Shown: positions 4,710-10,289 of the stretch, one piece after another
Layout of the letters: each line of letters opens with the position of its first letter
Position numbering within the stretch: the first letter of the stretch is position 1
Assembly: GCA_021801945.1 (NCBI GenBank)
Contig: JAKABE010000082.1
Coordinates: 1 to 10,289 of the forward strand
Source: Acidobacteriota bacterium
GTDB lineage: Bacteria; Acidobacteriota; Terriglobia; Terriglobales; Acidobacteriaceae
Reading direction: 5' to 3'
DNA: 10,289 nucleotides
Notes under the pieces: model-generated
The model's database searches: none
Seen by the model: only the letters and a program-made list of their open reading frames with translations
Told to the model about the DNA's origin: nothing
Program-made: the position numbers and the translations under genes

Positions 4710-6653
4710 TTATTTCTTGTCGTCCACATCCACGTACTCGGCGTCGATGACTTCGCCTTCTTTCTTCTGGTCGCCCCCGGCGCTTGTTCCGCCTGCGCTC
4801 CCGTCCGTAGGCCCACTGGCTGCCGGACCGCCCGCCTGCGCCTGTGCAGCGCTGGCCTTGTACATCGCCTCGGCCAGTTTGTGGCTGGCCTGGGTCAGCT
4901 TTTCGTGCGCCGCCTTCAGTTCCGCAGACGGAGCCGAGCCTTCGAGTGCCTTCTTGGCTTCCGCCAGCGCAGCCTCCACGTCGCCTTTATCGGATGCAGG
5001 CACCTTGTCACCGCTCTCCTTCAGCATCTTCTCGATGTTATAGACCATGCCGTCGAGCTGGTTGCGGGCCTCGATCTGCTCGCGCTGCTCCTTGTCTTCG
5101 GAGGCGTGGGCTTCGGCTTCCTTGGCCATCTTCTCGACCTCTTCCTTGCTGAGGCCGGAGCTGGAGGTAATCGTAATGCGCGTGTCCTTGCCGGTGGCGT
5201 TGTCCTTGGCAGTCACGTTGAGGATGCCATTGGCGTCGATGTCGAAGGTGACCTCGATCTGCGGCACGCCGCGCGGAGCTGGAGGAATGCCACCCAGCTT
5301 GAACTTGCCCAGGGTGCGGTTCTGCGCTGCCATGGGCCGTTCGCCCTGCAGTACGTGCACCTCGACCTCGGTTTGCGAGTCGGCCGCCGTCGAGAAGGTC
5401 TCTGTCTTCTTGGTAGGAATGGTGGTGTTGCGCGGGATCATCGTGGTGGCCACGCCGCCCAGGGTTTCGATGGACAGGGTGAGCGGGGTGACGTCCAGCA
5501 GGAGAAGATCCTTCACGTCGCCGGCCAGCACGCCCGCCTGCACGGCCGCGCCCACGGCCACCACCTCATCGGGGTTCACGCCCCGGTGCGGCTCGCGCCC
5601 GAAGAGCTTCTTCACCAGCTCCTGAATCTTGGGCATGCGCGTCTGGCCGCCGACCAGGACGACTTCGTCGATCTGGCTGGTGGAGACGCCGGCATCGGAC
5701 AGGCACTTTTTGCAGGGGTCGACGGAACGATTAATGAGATCCTCGACCATCTGCTCGAGCTTGGCGCGCGTGAGCTTGCGGACGAGGTGCTTGGGGCCGG
5801 TGGCGTCGGCGGTGATAAACGGCAAATTGATCTCGGTTTCGAGGGTGGTGGAGAGCTCGATCTTGGCCTTCTCCGCCGCGTCTTTGAGCCGCTGCAGGGC
5901 CATCTCGTTGCCTCTGGAGGTCAGGTCCAGGCTCTCCTCTTGCTTGAACTCGGCGATCAGCCAGTCCACGATGCGCTGGTCGATGTTGTCGCCGCCCAGG
6001 TGCGTGTCGCCGTTGGTGGCCTTGACCTCGATGACGCCCTCGCCGACTTCGAGGATGGAGATATCGAAGGTGCCGCCGCCGAAGTCGTAGACGGCGATGG
6101 TCTCATCCTTTTTCTTGTCAAGGCCGTAGGCTAGCGCCGCCGCCGTGGGCTCGTTGACAATGCGCTTCACGTCCAGACCGGCTATCTTGCCGGCATCCTT
6201 GGTGGCCTGACGCTGGGCGTCGTTGAAGTAGGCAGGCACGGTGATCACAGCTTCAGAGACGGTTTCGCCCAGGTAGGCCTCGGCGGATTTCTTGAGTTTT
6301 TGCAGGATCATGGCCGACACTTCGGGCGGGGTGTACTCCTTGCCCTGCGCCATGACAGCCACGTGATCGCCCTGCTGGACGACCTTGAAGGGGACCATCT
6401 TCATCTCGTCGGTCACCTCGTTGTAACGGCGGCCCATGAAGCGCTTGATGGAGAAGATGGTGTTCTCCGGGTTCGTAATAGCCTGGCGCTTGGCCACCTG
6501 GCCCACCAGTCGCTCGCCGCTCTTCGAAAAGCCGACGATGGACGGTGTAGTGCGCGCACCCTCCTCATTTGCAATAACTTTTGGTTCTCCGCCTTCCATC
6601 ACGGCCACGCACGAGTTAGTCGTTCCGAGGTCGATTCCGATGATCTTTGCCAT
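4710..6653 (-). CDS. dnaK: Molecular chaperone DnaK (Hsp70)
   Basis: ATP-driven cytoplasmic chaperone that binds exposed hydrophobic segments and cycles with DnaJ and GrpE. At 647 aa it is close to the usual length (E. coli 638). The nucleotide-binding domain opens with [18 protein letters not shown] and carries signatures [16 protein letters not shown] and [20 protein letters not shown]. The interdomain linker is [19 protein letters not shown], the beta substrate-binding domain has the usual GERPMAAQN block, and a helical lid leads to the charged C-terminus [15 protein letters not shown] chose ATG at 6653-6651 because the conserved N-terminus begins there and AGGA lies just upstream; a 20-codon upstream extension lacks homology. 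No grpE, dnaJ or hrcA adjoins it. The 185-bp leader holds a TTGACA and a long inverted repeat. Confidence 0.98.
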   Translation of the reverse strand: MAKIIGIDLGTTNSCVAVMEGGEPKVIANEEGARTTPSIVGFSKSGERLVGQVAKRQAITNPENTIFSIKRFMGRRYNEVTDEMKMVPFKVVQQGDHVAVMAQGKEYTPPEVSAMILQKLKKSAEAYLGETVSEAVITVPAYFNDAQRQATKDAGKIAGLDVKRIVNEPTAAALAYGLDKKKDETIAVYDFGGGTFDISILEVGEGVIEVKATNGDTHLGGDNIDQRIVDWLIAEFKQEESLDLTSRGNEMALQRLKDAAEKAKIELSTTLETEINLPFITADATGPKHLVRKLTRAKLEQMVEDLINRSVDPCKKCLSDAGVSTSQIDEVVLVGGQTRMPKIQELVKKLFGREPHRGVNPDEVVAVGAAVQAGVLAGDVKDLLLLDVTPLTLSIETLGGVATTMIPRNTTIPTKKTETFSTAADSQTEVEVHVLQGERPMAAQNRTLGKFKLGGIPPAPRGVPQIEVTFDIDANGILNVTAKDNATGKDTRITITSSSGLSKEEVEKMAKEAEAHASEDKEQREQIEARNQLDGMVYNIEKMLKESGDKVPASDKGDVEAALAEAKKALEGSAPSAELKAAHEKLTQASHKLAEAMYKASAAQAQAGGPAASGPTDGSAGGTSAGGDQKKEGEVIDAEYVDVDDKK

Positions 6654-6683
6654 GGTTGTTTCCTGCCTATGGGATGAGAGTTC

Positions 6684-6723
6684 TGACTCTGCCAGCATGG
6701 CAGATTGAGTCAAACATTGTCAA
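6684..6723 (-). promoter_or_regulatory. dnaK leader: -35-like element and inverted repeat
   Basis: On the minus strand TTGACA (6723-6718) is a consensus -35, with a second TTGAC ten bases on. No clear -10 TATAAT follows at 16-18 bp (CATGCT is the best). Overlapping this is an inverted repeat: CTGCCA/TGGCAG (6689-6694, 6698-6703) with loop GCA, flanked by TGACT/AGTCA (6684-6688, 6708-6712) with a 4-nt bulge. It lies 30-60 bp upstream of the start codon. It could be an operator or an RNA stem controlling dnaK. It matches neither the CIRCE nor the HAIR consensus as I know them. Confidence 0.45.
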
Positions 6724-6760
6724 CTTTATTGATGCGCATTTCCTAAAAGAGATGCAATTT

Positions 6761-6825
6761 GGGGGAAATTCTGGGGGAGAGTCTAGATTTGGGCAGGGCG
6801 GTGGGGATTTTGGGGGGACGACGGG
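6761..6825 (+). other. G-run cluster with G-quadruplex motif
   Basis: Seven runs of three to six Gs lie within 65 bp on the plus strand. The part 6791-6817 fits the canonical pattern (four runs of at least three Gs, with loops CA, CGGT and ATTTT). It lies between the peroxiredoxin stop and the dnaK start. The transcript of these minus-strand genes would be C-rich here, so a quadruplex would form in the template DNA strand, not in this mRNA. Confidence 0.55.
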
Positions 6826-6838
6826 TCATTTGAGTCCG

Positions 6839-7495
6839 CTACCGCTCGACGGCGGCGCAGGCGGCGGCCATAACTTCTTCCGGTTCCGGGCGAACTCGGT
6901 GGTCGGCGTGCGCCTCGGCAAAGACCACGCGGCCTGCGGGACTGATGACATAAGTTGCGGGAAGGGGTAAACGCCAGCTCTGGTCGCCGTTGAGGAAGGG
7001 AATGTTGACGAGAATGGAACGGTAGTAATCGCGGTGGTACTCGGGGACGGTGTAGACCATGCCGAACTGCTCGGCCACGGCGCAGCCGGGGTCGGAGAGG
7101 ACCGGGAAGGGAAGCGAGTGCTGGCCGATCATGAAGTCGCTTTGGCGCGCGGTTTGGGGGCTGACGGCGACCATCAGCGCGCCCGCCTCGCGCAGGCGGG
7201 GATAGAGGTCGCGCCAGGCCTCGAGCTCGGTCATGCAGTAGGGGCACCAGCGGCCGCGGAAGAACTTGACCACCAGCGGGCCCAAGGCGAGCAGATCCTC
7301 GCTGCGGACCAGCTTGCCGCGTGCGTCACTGAGCGCGAACGCGGGCGCCTCAGCTCCGGCGGGCAGGATGCGATCCTCAATACCGCTCAGGAAAAGCTCG
7401 GTAATGGCGCGCTCACCGATGGCCAACCGCTCCGGCTGAACCATTTTCCGCGTGTTGGCCGTGATCTCGTCGAGCTGGTCCTGGAGGGTGGTCAT
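6839..7495 (-). CDS. Peroxiredoxin-like (AhpC/TSA-type) thioredoxin-fold protein
   Basis: A 218-aa protein. The first 45 residues are a helical extension (TTLQDQLDEITANTRKM...). A thioredoxin-fold domain follows, with GAEAPAFALSDARGKLV (47-63), the strand LVVKFFRGRWCPYC (74-87) and a cis-Pro-type LPLPATYVISPAGRVVFAE block near the end. The active site is a CxxC (C84, C87), as in the peroxiredoxin-like 2 group, not the PxxxTxxC of standard AhpC. Reduction of peroxides or thiol-disulfide exchange is expected, but the substrate is unknown. It has no signal peptide and is probably cytoplasmic. I chose ATG at 7495-7493, one base after the ffh stop (TAG-A-ATG), so translation is probably coupled; an in-frame TTG at 7507-7505, inside the ffh end, is an alternative. 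Confidence 0.88.
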   Translation of the reverse strand: MTTLQDQLDEITANTRKMVQPERLAIGERAITELFLSGIEDRILPAGAEAPAFALSDARGKLVRSEDLLALGPLVVKFFRGRWCPYCMTELEAWRDLYPRLREAGALMVAVSPQTARQSDFMIGQHSLPFPVLSDPGCAVAEQFGMVYTVPEYHRDYYRSILVNIPFLNGDQSWRLPLPATYVISPAGRVVFAEAHADHRVRPEPEEVMAAACAAVER

Positions 7496-7496
7496 T

Positions 7497-8891
<1,395 letters not shown>

Positions 8892-8948
8892 AGGTCAATA
8901 CAAGTTTACCGGAGACGTTCGTTGGATGGGGACAGATGAGCTCCCACG

Positions 8949-8992
8949 CCCACCCTGGCGGCAGGAACAAATACGCCGCGAGGGTGGGGCGC
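8949..8992 (-). repeat. GCGCCCC-headed hairpin, copy 5, between the serine hydrolase gene and ffh
   Basis: On the minus strand GCGCCCC (8992-8986) leads into an arm (8988-8975) that pairs with 8962-8949 over 14 positions with one mismatch, around a 12-nt loop. The 3' arm ends in GGG, as in the left-end hairpins, and the head differs by one base. It starts four bases past the serine hydrolase stop. It might act as a terminator or 3'-end stabiliser there, although no T-tract follows. Confidence 0.65.
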
Positions 8993-8996
8993 CCAG

Positions 8997-10289
8997 TTAG
9001 TCCGCCGGGGCGATGAGGTACTGTTCCAGCTTGCCGTCGGGGTAGGTGTAGGTGGTGAGGTCGAGGCGGCGTTTGGGGTAGACGATCTCGAACTCGCGGA
9101 AGGTCATGCCGCCGCGCAGCTCCTTGTCGGTCTGGCGGAGGCTGAGCGGCTCGCCGAGCGGACCCAGGCTGGACTCAAAGTCGGCGATGGCCTGAGGGGT
9201 GAAGTAGGCGTTCAGATTGGGCGAGAGCAGGCTGCGGTCGAGCCGGCCGTGCTGAAGGCCGCGGTAGATTTCCAGGGCCTGCTGCTCGGCGGGAGCCAGC
9301 GGGTAGCCGGCGACCAGCGGTGCGGCGAGCTGCGCGATGGAAATGGCGGCATCGACTGCGTCCTGATTGGTGAAAACAGCCACGGCCGCGCCTGCGTCGG
9401 GCAGAACCTCGTTGTCGGAGACGAAGCCTGAGACTTCGCCGGAGTGCTCGATGGAGAGATGGCCGTCGCGGTCGCGGACCTCGACGCCGAGGCCGTAGTG
9501 GGACTCTTTGCCATCCTTGAGCTTCACATCCGTGAACATTTCTTTATAGCTGTTGGAATCGAGAAGCGAGCGGGCGATGAGGCTCTCATCCCAGAGCGCC
9601 AGGTCGTGCGGCGTCATGGCCAACTCGCCTGCGGCGAACATCCAGCCGCGGCCCTCGAGGGGCGCGGCGCGCAGCGGGCCGAGGGCGTGGCGATAGTAGC
9701 CGGTGGGATCGGTCTTGGGGAGCGGGTTCCGGTCGGAGTTGTAGACGGAGTTCATGCCCAGGGGGCGGAAAACGTGCTGGGTGAGGAACTGAAAGAGCGG
9801 CTCGCCGGTGACCTTTTCGACGATGTAGCCGGCGATGACGTAGTTGGTGTTGGAGTATTGCCACTGAGTCTCGGGCGCGAAGTCGAGGGGTTTTTTGGCC
9901 CATGTGTCCAGGATGTACTGGGTGGTCACGGGCTTGAGCATGGAAAGCATGACGTAGTCCTCGGGCCAGTAGTCCTGATAGCCGGAGGTGTGGGAAAGGA
10001 TCTCGCGAATGGTTACCTGGTCGCCATCGGTGAGGCCGGGGATGTACTTGCCGACGGGATCGTCGAGGGAGAGCTTGCCCTGCTGCTGGAGCATGAGAAT
10101 CGCCGCGGCGGTGAACTGCTTGGAGATGGAGCCGATGGAGTAGCGCATCGCAGGCGTGGCAACAAGGGCAGGCGAGGAGCCAGTGGCCAGACGCGCATCG
10201 CCGAAGGCGTGGGTGTAGACGAGCCGGCCGTGCTGGACAACGGCGATGGAGGCCGAGGGAACGCCCGTCTGCTGGAGGATCTGCGTGGC
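8997..10289 (-). CDS. Serine hydrolase, class C beta-lactamase/penicillin-binding-protein-like family (5' partial)
   Basis: The frame is open to the window edge, so the N-terminus and any signal peptide are missing; 430 residues are visible. The fold is that of the AmpC/esterase/DD-peptidase-like serine hydrolases (PF00144). The nucleophile motif SxxK is S54-I-S-K57 in GSISKQFT, the second motif is Y145-S-N147 in QYSNTNYVIAGY, and HSG (282-284) in IEHSGEVSGF stands in for the usual KTG/HTG. Other family blocks are LSLDDPVGKYIPG, REILSHTSGYQDYW and FRPLGMNSVY. About 100 residues follow the catalytic domain (from LAPAEQQALEIYRG), forming a small C-terminal beta-type domain as in several such proteins. 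The substrate cannot be inferred; antibiotic resistance should not be assumed. The true start lies beyond position 10289. Confidence 0.93.
   Translation of the reverse strand, partial: ATQILQQTGVPSASIAVVQHGRLVYTHAFGDARLATGSSPALVATPAMRYSIGSISKQFTAAAILMLQQQGKLSLDDPVGKYIPGLTDGDQVTIREILSHTSGYQDYWPEDYVMLSMLKPVTTQYILDTWAKKPLDFAPETQWQYSNTNYVIAGYIVEKVTGEPLFQFLTQHVFRPLGMNSVYNSDRNPLPKTDPTGYYRHALGPLRAAPLEGRGWMFAAGELAMTPHDLALWDESLIARSLLDSNSYKEMFTDVKLKDGKESHYGLGVEVRDRDGHLSIEHSGEVSGFVSDNEVLPDAGAAVAVFTNQDAVDAAISIAQLAAPLVAGYPLAPAEQQALEIYRGLQHGRLDRSLLSPNLNAYFTPQAIADFESSLGPLGEPLSLRQTDKELRGGMTFREFEIVYPKRRLDLTTYTYPDGKLEQYLIAPAD

Noticed and set aside
4881..6134. 417-residue plus-strand open frame opposite dnaK (and a similar one at 8019-8939 opposite ffh)
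   Set aside because: These are antisense shadows of highly conserved genes in GC-rich DNA, Gly/Val/Leu/Asp-rich as expected from reverse-complemented codons.

Overview
This window is GC-rich (roughly 60% by eye) bacterial chromosome. The gene content and protein style (HigB/Gp49 toxin ending ...FQKKSTQGIKTP, a VKOR and DUF302 pair, a 116-aa protein whose type I associate with Acidobacteria, GTGCCCC-headed intergenic hairpins) suggest an Acidobacteriota member, probably class Terriglobia. That assignment is inference; no rRNA or tRNA is present.

Left end (1-600): no intact gene. Two 149-bp direct repeats (three mismatches) bracket a relic of a hicBA toxin-antitoxin junction on the minus strand. 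Several hairpins share a GTGCCCC head although their stems differ. The area looks like recombined accessory DNA.

600-2190, plus strand: an accessory island. A well-formed promoter (TTGACA, 18 bp, TACAAT) carries a palindrome over its -35 element. It drives a HigB/RelE-type toxin lacking ATG, GTG or TTG in its frame (best candidate start: ACG at 672), followed by two tandem XRE-type antitoxins of different families and a small protein of unknown function.

2393-4258, minus strand: three genes with a redox or iron theme. They are an exported or membrane-anchored rubrerythrin-like di-iron protein, a DUF302 protein, and a membrane VKOR protein (disulfide-bond formation). A 460-bp gene-free gap separates the rubrerythrin-like gene from DUF302.

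4710-10289, minus strand: core genes. In transcription order they are a serine hydrolase of the class C beta-lactamase type (5' end outside the window), ffh (SRP54), a peroxiredoxin-like protein starting one base after the ffh stop, and dnaK without grpE or dnaJ beside it. The dnaK leader carries a large inverted repeat and a TTGACA element, with a G-quadruplex-type tract further upstream.

The genes share a protein-quality and redox flavour (SRP targeting, DnaK folding, VKOR disulfide formation, peroxiredoxin and rubrerythrin peroxide handling). Only ffh and the peroxiredoxin are arranged tightly enough to argue for co-expression. No convincing new multi-gene system is visible. The most unusual material is the hairpin family, the repeat-bracketed hicBA relic and the toxin gene without a normal start codon.
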